A stretch of DNA of 64,000 nucleotides from Rutstroemia sp. NJR-2017a BVV2. Its lineage: Eukaryota; Ascomycota; Leotiomycetes; Helotiales; Rutstroemiaceae. The notes below the pieces were generated by a model. The model saw only the letters and a list, made by a program, of their open reading frames with translations, did no database searches and was not told the DNA's origin. Numbering within the stretch: the stretch's first letter is position 1; each line of letters opens with the position of its first letter. Below are positions 35,504-46,760 of the stretch, in pieces. The translations under genes were made by a program, and so were the position numbers. The stretch covers positions 620,001 through 684,000 of the forward strand of contig NJPS01000010.1 of assembly GCA_002946415.1 (NCBI GenBank), written 5' to 3'.

Positions 35504-35539
35504 ACAATCGCCCGTACAATCACCCGTACAATCACCCGA
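35504..35539. repeat. 12-bp tandem repeat, 3 copies (ACAATCACCCGT)
   Basis: Units at 35504, 35516 and 35528 with one mismatch each in units 1 and 3. Confidence 0.9.
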
Positions 35540-36445
35540 GCAATGGTGACCACTCTATTATCACTTACAGTTACACCTGCTTGTCCTTAATCACTAGCGA
35601 CAGAACTACCATTTCCCGAGCCGCCGTACTTCTCCCACGCGAGCGATACACGTACCGTTCGCGAAGATCGTCTTTACGATCTCTATTCTATGCTATCCAT
35701 AACCAAGCTCGGAACACGGTAAGATACCCTTCAGATCGTGGGGTTTGCAGGGAGGATCTGGCAGCGCGAGTGCTAAAGCTCTTGGTATCCCCAAAGTCTT
35801 GAAATGTAGCCGGGAGTATCGATGGTATTTTTGTTTCTCTCGAATGATCTGCAAATAGTGCTCGGGCTAGAATATCGATGTCGCGTTGCGTTACTTGAGG
35901 AGTTGATGTCGTAGCTGTCACAAGTTCGATTAGCATCAATCGTTGCCGGATTTGACCCAGACGTGGGGTTTCGTAGCGCAACGTTGGGCAAAAACAACAA
36001 CGGCGCGCAGTCTGTATGTTGATAGTTGCGCTTCTCGTTGAAGCTGCTGATAGAATGTAAATTCTGGTGCAAAGACCGGATTTGCGAGATTGAAGCTCTA
36101 CGAGGGAAGTATTGATTCTATGATTTCATGATTCCATGATTCCATCTTATCTCATCCACCCACTAGCGTCTTGGCCACTGGAGCTCTGGAGCATAATCCC
36201 TGTTGAGGTCTCATCCTCCGCAGACCGACGAAAAGAGCTCACACCGCACGTTCATCCAACCACCGCAAAACACGAAACACTTTGACTCCCATCGCCATCA
36301 TCACTCTCCACTTTCCTTTCTTTTCCCTCTTGTACGGACCTACAGTTCGTGGGTCTATTTCATGTCGGTCTAAGACAACAAACGCATACCATATGTACAT
36401 CCAGCCCGTTATCGTGAACTTCAATTGATTGAAAAATCTGGAGAT

Positions 36446-37702
36446 ATGGATCGATACCCCTCACCTCCACTCACGAGCTCTCCGAAGCACGATGATCTCC
36501 AAACAAACCGACACGGCTCCGGTCATTACGGGAAAGTCTCTCAGTCCACAGATTCGGTAAATCGAAATGGATATCCTACTCCTACCAGCTCGAACTTCCC
36601 TATCAGATCAGGTAGCGGTACATATGGAGCAGTTCCAGCGCCGACCGATTCTTATGTATCAAGCTATCCAAACGAGTATCAAGTCTCCGGATTCCCTCCA
36701 CCACCGACGAAAGTGACAGTGCAAGATTCCTACTACAATCAAGAATACTACAATGGATCCGGTAAACATCGTCCAGCGCAGGAGACCTACTACCAATCCA
36801 CTTCTATGCCTGCTTCTCCATCACAATTGAACGCAGCTCAACATCCTTACTCAGAAGGCTTTGACCCTGCGCATCCATCTCGTCCAGCTGCACCACCGCG
36901 TCGTTCTAGTTCGCCCATTCCAAACACTGAGTCGATCCCCAGCACTTATTTCCCAACTACTCAGCCCATGCCAGGACCAATTCGTCGTCGGTCCTCGCCC
37001 ACACCCGGTCGCATCCCCTCGCCCTACAACCACAAACCTCTTTCGCGGCCTCTTTCACCCTACAATGCATCTCGACCTCAGCCTCGCCCAGGTCTCGTCA
37101 GAACCGCAGTCCGACGTCTAAAATCATGGGTGCGATCGCTCATTTCATGGATTCGAAACAATCCTATCAAATTCGGACTTCTTGCTTTCCTACCATTCCT
37201 CTTCGGGGCAGGAGTGTGGAAGACCATCAAGGGTGTGAAGCACTTGTTCGATCACCTCATCAAGAACAAATGGAAGAAGAAGGGCGAGAGACTTCAATTG
37301 CGAGACGAATGGAAAGAAGAGTTGAAGGAGGGTTCCAGGAAGGCGAAAAAAGCTGTGAGAAAATGGCATGAGGATATTTTCGGGGACTTCAAAGGGTTCG
37401 CGGGTTCAAACGGTGGACCACTTAATGGGGTTTTGAAGATCGTTCAGATGATGACGTAAGTGCCTCTCTCCTCCTCGCCTTTATGCAATCGCATACATCT
37501 ATATACAGAGCCACATTCTCATTGTGGAGCAATATTGCTGGAACTTCCATTCTCATCTATTCTCATTCCCAGTGTCTCGTTTCCCTCATCATACTAATAT
37601 ATATCATGCAGGAACCACTACTGCAGACTGACACCATCCGCCATCCCCCGAGCTGCTGCAATTCTGCTCGAGCTGTATTTCCTCGACGTCAAGAAGCTCT
37701 GA
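36446..37702 (+). CDS. Proline-rich protein with single transmembrane segment and basic C-terminal region
   Basis: Two exons, 36446..37455 and 37612..37702, encode 366 residues. The intron has a TACTAAT branch site about 17 bp before its acceptor. The first ~210 residues are disordered and rich in Pro, Ser and Tyr (MDRYPSPPLTSSPKH, GFPPPPTKVT, RRSSSPIPNT), with repeated SP/RRxSS sites that suggest kinase targets. A basic amphipathic stretch (RRLKSWVRSLISWIRNNP) precedes one transmembrane segment at about 242-259 (FGLLAFLPFLFGAGVW). A strongly Lys/Arg/Glu-rich helix follows (KKKGERLQLRDEWKEELKEG, RKAKKAVRKWHEDIFGDF). Exon 2 adds a hydrophobic end (AIPRAAAILLELYFLDVKKL). I do not recognise the family. 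A tail-anchored-like or membrane-scaffold role is possible but not shown. Confidence 0.78.
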
Positions 37703-38111
37703 TATTCTCCCCCCAGCCCGAATCGCACGTTTCAGATCGCTGTATACGATCTCATCCGAATCTTTCCGAACATCTATCTACCCATTGCCATAATTTTCAT
37801 TTCTCCACATTTCATTCATGCCATATTAAACGACCATTCGAAATTTATCCTTATCCATCGATACGAATATCCAAACGATCCAGACGACCAGACCAGACCA
37901 CGATCATGAAAGCAACGAGTTAACGAATCGACGACGACGCAAGAAAGAAAAAAAGGAGGTTTATGCTTAGTTTTTCCCCAGGAGAAAAAAAAAACTCCAG
38001 TTTCCTGTTTCAAAATTTCCAATTCCAATTCTTACTCCCAAAACGTCCAGATTTTTATGCATATGCCATGTGATGTGATGCGATGCCGTGATGTGTTACT
38101 GTTGCGCCTTG
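37703..38111. other. Intergenic, convergent 3' ends
   Basis: About 400 bp between convergent genes, with A-rich runs near 37950..37992. Nothing else is apparent. Confidence 0.5.
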
Positions 38112-41100
38112 CTATGCTCCGTCTCCGTTCCGGGTATATTTCGCTATAAGCCTCTCTATTTGTTTCAGCATATCTTGTATGCGGTATGGTTTGGTCGTTA
38201 CGTCGTCCTGTGGCGTTGTTAGTGTGATATCCTGGGGAGGAGGCTTTGATGAGAATGGGAATGAGAAAGGGTAGGAATATAAACATAACTTACCATTCCT
38301 GCATCTATAGTCTTCCTGATTTGATCTAAAAATCGACACGTGGTCAACATCAGTTATCCATCAAATGTTTTGTAAGAGTTTGTGCAAAAAAAAATCCGAT
38401 TCCCCTTGCGTAAAACATCCGATTCCCTAGCGTAAAAAATCCGCGCAAATACGGAGAGAATAGGAGCAAAGAGGAGAGCAGAACATAGAATAGAAGAGGA
38501 GACAGTAGTAGACATGAAAGGAGAAACATACCCTTCCTCGCATTCGCAGTCACGGCAATCACGGGCACGTGCCCTTTTATCTTGCCCAAAGCCTCTAGTT
38601 CTCGGATCTTTTTTACGCAGGTGAGACCGTCCATGACGGGCATTTCGAGGTCCATTAGGATGACGTTGAGGGTGAGGGGCTAGGGGGGAGGAGTTAGTTG
38701 GGTGTAGACGGAAAGAGGTTGGAAGAAAAGAAGGAAGAAACATCACATACCGGACCTGCCACGCCATCAACCCCCTCATCCACATCCGCATCCCCTTCCC
38801 CAACCCAAAAATCCGTCCGCATCAAAAAATCCAGCGCCTCCCCCCCATGGTTCGCCACACTAACCCTAAACCCCTCCTTCTTCAACTGCTTACTCACCAC
38901 CTTCTGATTCACCAGATTATCCTCCACAACCAGGACATGCAACATACCCGCAGTGCCATCCCCTTGCACGCCTCCATCATCCTTATCCCCCAACAAAATC
39001 CCATTCTTCCTCACCACCCCCGGCGCCTCCGCCGCTATCCGCACGCGGGACCTCGACCTCACCAGCGCCGTCTTAATATCCGACGTCCCGCTTACCCCCA
39101 CCGGACTCCCACTCCCCACACCCAGCCCCATCCCCAAATCCATCATCTCCACTCCGCACGCTTCGCGCAGCGCGTCTTCGCGAACTAGTAGCTGTAGATC
39201 TGTGTGGGCTTCGCTTTCGCGCGGACAGTGCGTGCGGCGCGTTTTAATATAGAACTGAAACGTACTGCCCTTTCCGCGCTCCGAATGCACGCCGATCTGC
39301 CCGCCCTGCATTTCCGTCAATTGGCGACTGATGAAGAGACCCAGCCCAGATCCGCCGTATTGCACGTGTGTCTTTGGGCTGGCTTGCATGAAGAGGTGGA
39401 AGAGGTTGGCGCGTTCTTTTTCGGAAAGGCCCCGCCCGGTGTCGGTTACCGTGATGCTGAGGTACAGGATCTCGCCGTTGCCCCATTCGGGTTTGTCGGT
39501 TTGGTCGACGGAGTCCAAGCGGCGGGGGACGAATTGTACGAGGGAGGTGTGCGAGGAGGGGGGGTCGAGGGAGGCGGTCATGTTGACGGTGATTTGGCGG
39601 GTGGGTTCGGTGCGGGTGAATTTTATGGCGTTGGTGATGAGGTTGATGAGGACTTGGAGGACGCGGCTGGGGTCGAGGAGGGTCCAGCGCACTTGGAGGT
39701 TGGAGATGGATGGGTGCTCGACGAAATCGAGTTTGGTGTCGGCGCGTTTGAGTTCGGCGTCGAACATTTTGAGCGCGTTGCGGATGAGCTCGACGGGTTG
39801 GGATGCTTCGGGGCAGACGACGAGGAGGTTGCTGTCCAGGCGAGAGAGAGTGAGTATATCGTCTATGATGCGTTTTTGGTGCATGGCGCAGTAGATTATT
39901 GTGTCGGCTCTGAATAGAATGGTGTGTTAGTAAGGTAAAAATGGCATGTTATATAATGCTGGCGTGGCAAAAGGGAATGTAAAGATTGGGAAGCACTTAC
40001 GCCTCTATAGCCTCCTCTATCAAGTGAGCCTTTGAGATATTTGGAGGCGTCCGTAATTCTTTTTCCGATGCAGTTTTCTTGTAGCCTTCAAGATAATCTT
40101 GGTACTCATGGAGAGAAGAAAGAATTTCATCGGCGCATCCTATCAATGCGGACAACGGATTCCTCATCTCATGTGAAGTCATCTAGTTAGAGTTTAGTAC
40201 AGTTCTCACCATCTCCTACATTTTCATTCTTACATCAATAAACCTCTCCTGCTGCTTTTTCATCTCCAAAGCTTGTTCCATCTTCGTCCTTAATTGATTT
40301 TCCGTCCACTTGATCCCCGATATGTTACTGATACAGCTCATAATCGTGGAAACATTGCCTTCGTCGTCGAAGTCGGGATATAAATCTAACAATAGGTACG
40401 TCTCAGTCCATTGCTCCTTTCCATCCGGTGTCAAATCAGGCGCCTTCCACGGAATATTAATCCTTGTGTGTAACTGCAGCGGCTTCTTGCCTGTAACCAC
40501 CTGTTCCCAAACAGATGTAACATGGGCAAATTCACCCGGCATCAAAACATTATTCCATGAAGGCTTATCGCTCCCAACTTCAAGAGCGGTGAATTGACGC
40601 CAAAGATTATTCGCCGTGAGGGCCTCTCCCTCCGCGGTCAAGATCGCAAGTCCAATTGGAGCCCTGGTGGCAAATCTTGCGAACTTCGTTTCGCTCTCGG
40701 AAAGTTTCCTCGATAATGACGCTCGATCCATCGCTTCCTGAGTAGCAAGTATCCGTCTTCGGTCGATCTCTTGGCGAAGAATGAGAGCAGAGATTTGCGG
40801 TGTTGTGACTTGCTCGGTGAGAAGTTGTACCCAGGATCGATAGTCATCATCGAATGGTCTGTAGGGATTCAAACCTATAACCAGAAATGCCAGAAGATTT
40901 TTGTATTCTGAGCTTACGAGTGGGCATACTACCACGTGAGTTGGCTCTCCAAACCCTCTCCATTGATTACCAGCTAACGATTTCCTCTCTTCTTCACCCA
41001 GCGGTATTAGAATTTGGTCCATGCTATTCGTGGCTTCCTTGAACGCAGAGCTCAACCAGTTTTTTTGGGAATACGCATCGAATCTTGCTGGCGCAATAGG

Positions 41101-41964
41101 ATGCCCAGCTGGAATCCCGATCGAACCTTCCAAAGTGCAAGGCATGGAAGATGTGCTGGAGAGTGTTTTTGGAGGAGAAGTAGCTACTTCAGATGACTCA
41201 GATGCCGAATATAACAAGCACATAGGGGCATCTTTCTCTGCAAGCTCTAGAGCACGAATCAAGTGACCCCACAGATTCTGGATTGTTCTGACATTGCACA
41301 TTTGAACAGTGAGAGAACGCACGACCGACATCCTTCTATCAATCAGGACTTGGCGTGTGTTCTCAACAACAGTTGCATGTGATCCGACAACGTATCCTTC
41401 GTCACCAATGATGGGTACAAATTTCCAGCTAAAATAACATTCCTCGTCAAAACCATGACGCTGAAGCAGAAGAAACATATTGTCTTGGACGACTCCTAGG
41501 CCAGTTTCTTTTTGTTCGTCGAGTAGTGCTTTGAAATAATCCCAGACTTCGGCAAGTTGAACGCAAGGGTTCTGGCCTTGCATTGCTGGATGCTTACGTC
41601 CAACTAATGTAGTGTACGGTTCATTGTAGACAACAGCATTCTGATCACCCCAAAACACACCAGCCTAGATAGACTCATTATTAGCATGCCCCCTTATAAT
41701 CAAGAAACCCACAGCTCGTTCGGTATTTTCTGACCTGGGACGACTCACAGGTAACGGGTCCGCGCAGACTATAAGGACTATTGATCGAAGTTGGCTGGGC
41801 CATCCACTCATGGGACCCAAGGGACTGTTCTTCCAGTCCACATCGAGAGTCAACTGCTGGAATGGTGTTAACTCAAAATCTCCAGGTCTCGATATCCAGT
41901 CTGCGAATTTTCTCTTGGGTTTCGAAACACTTTTGCCGCGAACAGGGAGAGTCGAATGATCCAT
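38112..41964 (-). CDS. Hybrid histidine kinase with PAS-type sensor and C-terminal receiver
   Basis: Seven exons (41964..41749, 41664..40234, 40182..40001, 39909..38751, 38679..38532, 38325..38294, 38207..38112) encode 1087 residues. The N-terminal region begins FELTPFQQLTLDVDWKNSPLGPMSGW and continues GVFWGDQNAVVYNEPYTTLVGRKHP, a known PAS-like sensor of ascomycete hybrid kinases. A second PAS covers about 390-520 (FARFATRAPIGLAILTAEGE). The kinase core has the phospho-acceptor His in MTSHEMRNPLSAL (~553), the N box LINLITNAIKF, DTGRGL and GSGLGLFISRQL. The receiver has VVEDN, the acceptor Asp in ILMDLEMPVMDG (~1006) and the Lys in TTKPYR (~1062). All catalytic residues are present, so it should pass phosphate to an Ypd1-type relay. 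Exon 6 is only 32 nt. The input signal is unknown. It is divergent from the MFS transporter at 43438. Confidence 0.95.
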
Positions 41965-42253
41965 GTTTAGAGCCCCCCAACACCCTTAGGGTAAATCTAA
42001 GAAAGCGCCTCCAACCAACAATCACCAAAATCGTGTCGGAATTTATCGATACATGAGATTCTACCGATAAAGTCGGAATATCGATGCGGGTTTGATAGCG
42101 ACACAAAGGGGCGCTGTTGAGGGTCTTGGTGTCACGGGATGAAAGGCTATTTCGGCAGTGAGGTAGGTAAGGCGGTCGGTTGGTTCGAGATCTGACGTCA
42201 AAATTTGATATATGACACTGTATGCGCAGGACACGACAGGTGAGGCAAACCTT

Positions 42254-42352
42254 TTTTGGCGGGTTGAACAGGAGAGATTTACAGTTCCCCACCAGGTCAG
42301 AGTTATACAATACAGTAAGGTTCGAAGAAACCGCAACCTCAACCCGCCAAAA
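42254..42352. repeat. Inverted repeat TTTTGGCGGGTTGA, 14-bp arms
   Basis: Perfect 14-bp arms at 42254..42267 and 42339..42352 with a 71-bp spacer. The TTTTGGCGGG core resembles E2F-type sites, which may be coincidence. Confidence 0.85.
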
Positions 42353-42846
42353 GATTTTTCCTGGGAATGACTTGCCATAAGGCCACCCGACACTAAGCAT
42401 CTCGACCAACCACAGCTAAAGCGCAAAATGTGAGATCCCCAAACATGGTTAGAAGGGGATGGGAATGTTGCGAATCCGTTTTTCTGAAAATGACATAGTG
42501 TTCCGCCAAATCTTGCTTTCTCATACTCGTTTATCAGTGCATCGCGATCTCCTTCCGTCTAATTTGCTTATTGTGGCAAGCGGATCTGAACTCACGTGCA
42601 TAATCCCAAGATGCGTGGATCTTCTGGTGGGGGCTGTCTCGGGCATGTCGAGCCTGTGGAGATTTGGGAGAAGACAATCTTCGCATCTCGTAAGACTACC
42701 TGGCACTTGGGAGATGAGAAGACATACAGTACTCGGCGTGTACTAGAGACGGTGCTACCGCATCTCTGGGGACACATACATACAAGCCGACAGCATGCGA
42801 GCAACGCAAGCAATACAGTACTGAAATCGCAAATGCCTGACATATC

Positions 42847-42886
42847 CCTGGTGGCCTGGTGGCCTGGTGGCCTGGTGGCCTGGTGG
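42847..42886. repeat. Perfect (CCTGGTGG)5 array
   Basis: Five perfect 8-bp copies, directly visible, in the intergenic region about 550 bp before the transporter start. Confidence 0.95.
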
Positions 42887-43437
42887 GGCTTCGCTGATTG
42901 GCTGGGCGAGTCTTTCATTACTCATGATGGGATCTGCATCACAGATTCACACACAAGTCCCGGGGGTTTGGAGTGCTGCGTGCGTGCTTCTTCATTCCGA
43001 TTGCCCGGGTTGAACGCACAATATATGGAACTCCAGCAGCAAATCCATGGATCCCAAGGCTCCCAAGGGCGAAAACTGAGCGAACAGGCTATTTTCGTCC
43101 CGTCTTGTCCCGTCCAAATATCACGTGATTACGGGTTTCGGAGCCTTTGCTCCAGATCTCCGGTGTGCAGCCAGACCCGTGTTATCAATGGCGCTTGTCC
43201 TACCTTGGATAGTACCATGCAAGATACACCAATACAGGAATGTGCACTGTGGATCTATCTTCATATCAAACTCGAGCTGAGATAATCTTGCGGAAGTACA
43301 TTGGCGGTATCGAGATAGCTCTACGTCGAAGAGATGCCTATATCTCACCATCTCGTCCTCCAAGAAGTTTTGCGTCCCGGCCTCGCTTCCGCTCGTCTCA
43401 CTTGCCCATTCACCAAAGCGACAGTGTCAAGTTCGCC

Positions 43438-45087
43438 ATGACGACCCAATTGCCCACCGAAGAGAGCCCTTTGCTTGCTCCTCAATCTGATCCGGAGATA
43501 AATAGCCATGGCCAAAATGGTAAAACCTCAGATACTCGTGATACGACGTCCAATGATCTATCTCCACTCCAAATCTCGATCATCCTCTTCGGTCCATTTT
43601 TATCTGCTTTCGTCGCCGCAATTGATTCTTCCATGATTGCAACTCTTTCCTCTCCCATCGCTTCATCTTTCGGCGCTCTCTCCAACCTTTCATGGCTTGC
43701 CTCGGCATATTTCATTGCCAACGCAGCAATTCAACCGCTATCTGGTAAGCTCACTGATATATATGGTCGGAGAAGTGGTCTCATTCTCGCCAATGTTGTG
43801 TTTGCTCTTGGAAATGCCATGTGCGGATTTGCGCAATCCGAATGGGTTATGATTGGAGGGAGAATTGTAGCTGGCTTGGGTGGAGGTGGAGTCATGGCAG
43901 TTGCAACTTTTATGTTGTCGGACATCGTGCCGTTGAGAAATCGAGGCATCTGGCAGGGTATTGGAAATATGACCCAAGGCGTTGGCTCAGGCATCGGGGC
44001 TGTCTTGGGAGGATGGATTAATGACAAGCTTGACTGGCGAGCAGCATTCTTTATCCAGATTCCCATCTCAGTTGCTGCAATTGTTTGGGTCTGCTTCACA
44101 GTGCACATACCCACTGTGGGCGATGATAAAGGCCAATCGCGGCTCCGAAGGATTGATTTCTTGGGTTCAACTAGTCTATTCACAACGCTGGTAACGCTCT
44201 TACTTGGAATGAGTTCGGGAGGCAAAACTGCCGCCTGGAACGACCCCCTGGTCCTGGTTTGTTTACCATTGTCATTCGTCACCGTCATTATCTTCATTCT
44301 CGTCGAGCTCAAGCATGCAGAGGAACCGATTATTCCTCTCACACTCCTCTGGGATCGATCTGTCGCCAGCGGCTGCCTTACGAACTTCTTATCCTCTGGG
44401 TCACGATTTGCGATGCTATTCTATCTACCGATCTTTCTCCAGGTTCAGGGCTATAATTCAACGCAAGTTGGTCTCCGACTAATTCCCGCCTCGATTGGAG
44501 GAGCAGTTGCTTCTTTGGCATCTGGAATCTTCGTAAAGAAGACAGGCCGCTTCTACAATCTTGGTATCGCTGCTCAGTTCACATTTCTCATCGGTTTAAT
44601 CTTCACCTCTACATTTACACTTCAGACACCCGTATGGCCACCATTCGTCTGGTACACGGTCATAAATTTTGGTTATGGCATGATGCTTACCGCCACGATT
44701 CTTGCTCTCCTCTCTTCCGTGGAGTTTAAAGATCTAGCCGTCATCACGTCTGCCTTATTCGCTTTCCGAAGTACTGGTACCGTACTTGGGATTTCGCTAG
44801 CTGGGTTTACATTCCAGCATGTGCTGAGAAAGTTGCTATGGGAGAAGCTTGGAGACATTGAAAACGCGGAGGAAATGATTGACGGATTTATTGATAACTT
44901 CAAGGCAATCGGCAATGTTGATAAAATGCTACAAGACCAAGTCTTGCAGGCCTATATGGGCGCATTGAGAGCTGTATTCTTGTTGTTGATGGGAATGGGC
45001 GCGCTTGCATTGGTCACCACCTGTTTCATCAAGGACCGGGAATTATCTACCAAGGTAACTCGAAAGCCTGCGTCGGAAGAAAACTAA
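43438..45087 (+). CDS. MFS transporter, DHA2 / VBA-like, possibly vacuolar
   Basis: Single exon, 549 residues. The chosen ATG gives MTTQLPTEESPLLAPQ. The frame is open upstream, but that part reads as non-membrane sequence and lacks family similarity. After a polar N-terminus, 14 hydrophobic segments can be traced, the DHA2 number. Motif A is LTDIYGRRSGLI, and the helix-4 motif reads IGGRIVAGLGGGGVMAV. LGGWINDKLDWRAAFFIQIPISV follows, a strong family mark of drug:H+ antiporters with 14 spanners. EESPLL near the N-terminus fits the acidic dileucine vacuolar sorting signal, and overall the protein resembles Vba-type basic amino-acid transporters. Substrate is unknown. A link with the polyketide cluster 24 kb away is unlikely. 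Confidence 0.92.
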   Translation: MTTQLPTEESPLLAPQSDPEINSHGQNGKTSDTRDTTSNDLSPLQISIILFGPFLSAFVAAIDSSMIATLSSPIASSFGALSNLSWLASAYFIANAAIQPLSGKLTDIYGRRSGLILANVVFALGNAMCGFAQSEWVMIGGRIVAGLGGGGVMAVATFMLSDIVPLRNRGIWQGIGNMTQGVGSGIGAVLGGWINDKLDWRAAFFIQIPISVAAIVWVCFTVHIPTVGDDKGQSRLRRIDFLGSTSLFTTLVTLLLGMSSGGKTAAWNDPLVLVCLPLSFVTVIIFILVELKHAEEPIIPLTLLWDRSVASGCLTNFLSSGSRFAMLFYLPIFLQVQGYNSTQVGLRLIPASIGGAVASLASGIFVKKTGRFYNLGIAAQFTFLIGLIFTSTFTLQTPVWPPFVWYTVINFGYGMMLTATILALLSSVEFKDLAVITSALFAFRSTGTVLGISLAGFTFQHVLRKLLWEKLGDIENAEEMIDGFIDNFKAIGNVDKMLQDQVLQAYMGALRAVFLLLMGMGALALVTTCFIKDRELSTKVTRKPASEEN

Positions 45088-46760
45088 GGTTGTGGAAGCT
45101 CTTCTGCATTTGATCTAGGTAACGTCTAATATTGTGGCTACCTCGGTGTAGCAAGGCACCACACATGTACAGTGGTTGTATCGCGCGAATAGTCGCAAAT
45201 CAATGAGTTTTATTCTCCGAGTCCACACTTGTATATGTATCACTGGGTGTTTCTATCCAGACGAAAAGGGGTACCCAAGTCCGGATTGGGCCGCAGAGAA
45301 ACTGTTTCATTTCTGATTTTGCAGGTTACCAGGACCTTCGAGTCCGGCGAAGAAGACAGGTCAATACCTCGAAGTCACCATGCCATTGCGCACGAAGACT
45401 TTCCAATGAAGATCAGTCATGTCTTACCCATGGAAAGGACAGTACTAGAAAATGGGTTGTCTGTGTCTATGAGTGTAGATGGGAAGGGTATTACGAAGAT
45501 AAAATGGCTGAATTTGTGAAAGCGCGATGTGTTGGCGACTAGAGGGCTAGGTTGCGGTATGGCGTAGCGGAGAGGGACTGGAAGAGCATCTTAATACCGC
45601 TTCTGCTTACATGTAAGAGCACATGTTTCTTCTCAAACTATCCTTGATTTCTACTTCTCAATGACAGAGACGAAAGACAACGGCGGCATGCTTAGTCCGG
45701 CTATATCTCAGGGCACTAGATGCCCATTTCTTCGATTTCACCCCTCCTCATCTCAGTAACTTCCTCTTCATCCAGACTGAAACTCTTTGGAATTAGACCA
45801 GCAGTGCTAAATATATATGAAGAAATAGAATCTTGGTGTATAAGAGAAGTATTAATAAGTAAGTAGTTATCAGGGTCACACTCCTGCCGTGAGGTATGAC
45901 TCAAACTGAGTTTGTCCTCCTTACCGATGGTTACATATTGAATGTGACATTTCAGAAGAGTGGGATCTGTATGAATATAAAAAGAGCTTCCAAAGCCTAT
46001 CGCCCAAACGTGAATATTTGAGGAACAATCATGCGAAAAATGATTTCAAACCACTCATTAATATACTCGTGAACCCCCACGTGACCTCTACTCAAGCCAA
46101 GCTACCCCGCGATAATATTTCCGATCATCTGCTCTATCTCATCCTAATGAACCACGCCTTTCCCTAGACATAACATACACAATTATTAATCTTCCTAACG
46201 CCTAAGCCGTTTCGTTTTCCTTCACGATACCAAGCGGTATATATAGATAAACGGTGGCTGAACCAATCAACTCCACCGGCCCACCAAGCAGGATATAGCT
46301 TCCGTAATCGGCAAGGCAAGCGCCCCACTGATAGCTCTGACGACGTGATATTAGTCGTTTATTCCGATAACCTTACCGCAAAAGATGGATGCAGTTAGGG
46401 GCAATTAGAGGAGTGTGGGTCGGGGTCTGGTCGCGGGGAATGAATTTTTGTTTTGCTTTTTTCCTTCTTTGCCTTTGCATTGCTCGCATCTTGATATCAT
46501 TGGAGTACTAGAGCGGGTAAGGTCAGCCACAGCCGGTAAGGGTCTCGCATGCCAGGCTTTATAAGCCCTTAGATCCCGCGCGGTCCAGATCCCTTTTGCT
46601 GTGCGGGAAACTTACAAAGCGTTGGGTTTTCAGAGCTGGAGATTGGGTTGTGAGTGAGTAATACTTGGGGTTTTGGATAGACGGGTTGTGGATATTTCCA
46701 TTGAAGAGAACTGTCGAGTGATAGTCCCTTAGCTCTCTAAGTCCAAGTATTCTCACAGTC
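45088..46760. other. Intergenic region
   Basis: About 1.7 kb. Contains the transporter 3' flank and the promoter of the next gene. A 96-codon frame at 45229..45519 (+) has no recognisable domain. Confidence 0.45.
46557..46565 (+). promoter_or_regulatory. Possible TATA element of the MCT-like gene
   Basis: CTTTATAAG about 200 bp before the ATG at 46761. Support is sequence and position only. Confidence 0.35.

Larger units (their letters stand above)
32706..36445. other. Gene-poor region with several microsatellite-like arrays
   Basis: About 3.7 kb without a supportable gene. It includes the arrays listed separately (34041..34069, 34147..34195, 34259..34278, 35504..35539). Longer open frames (33574..33996, 33737..34156, 34290..34658) are GT-rich or low-complexity and look fortuitous. 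Confidence 0.5.
41965..43437. promoter_or_regulatory. Divergent promoter region, histidine kinase / DHA2 transporter
   Basis: About 1.5 kb of non-coding sequence between divergent genes. It contains a separated inverted repeat of TTTTGGCGGGTTGA (42254..42267 and 42339..42352) and a perfect CCTGGTGG array (42847..42886). No gene is supported in it. Confidence 0.5.
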
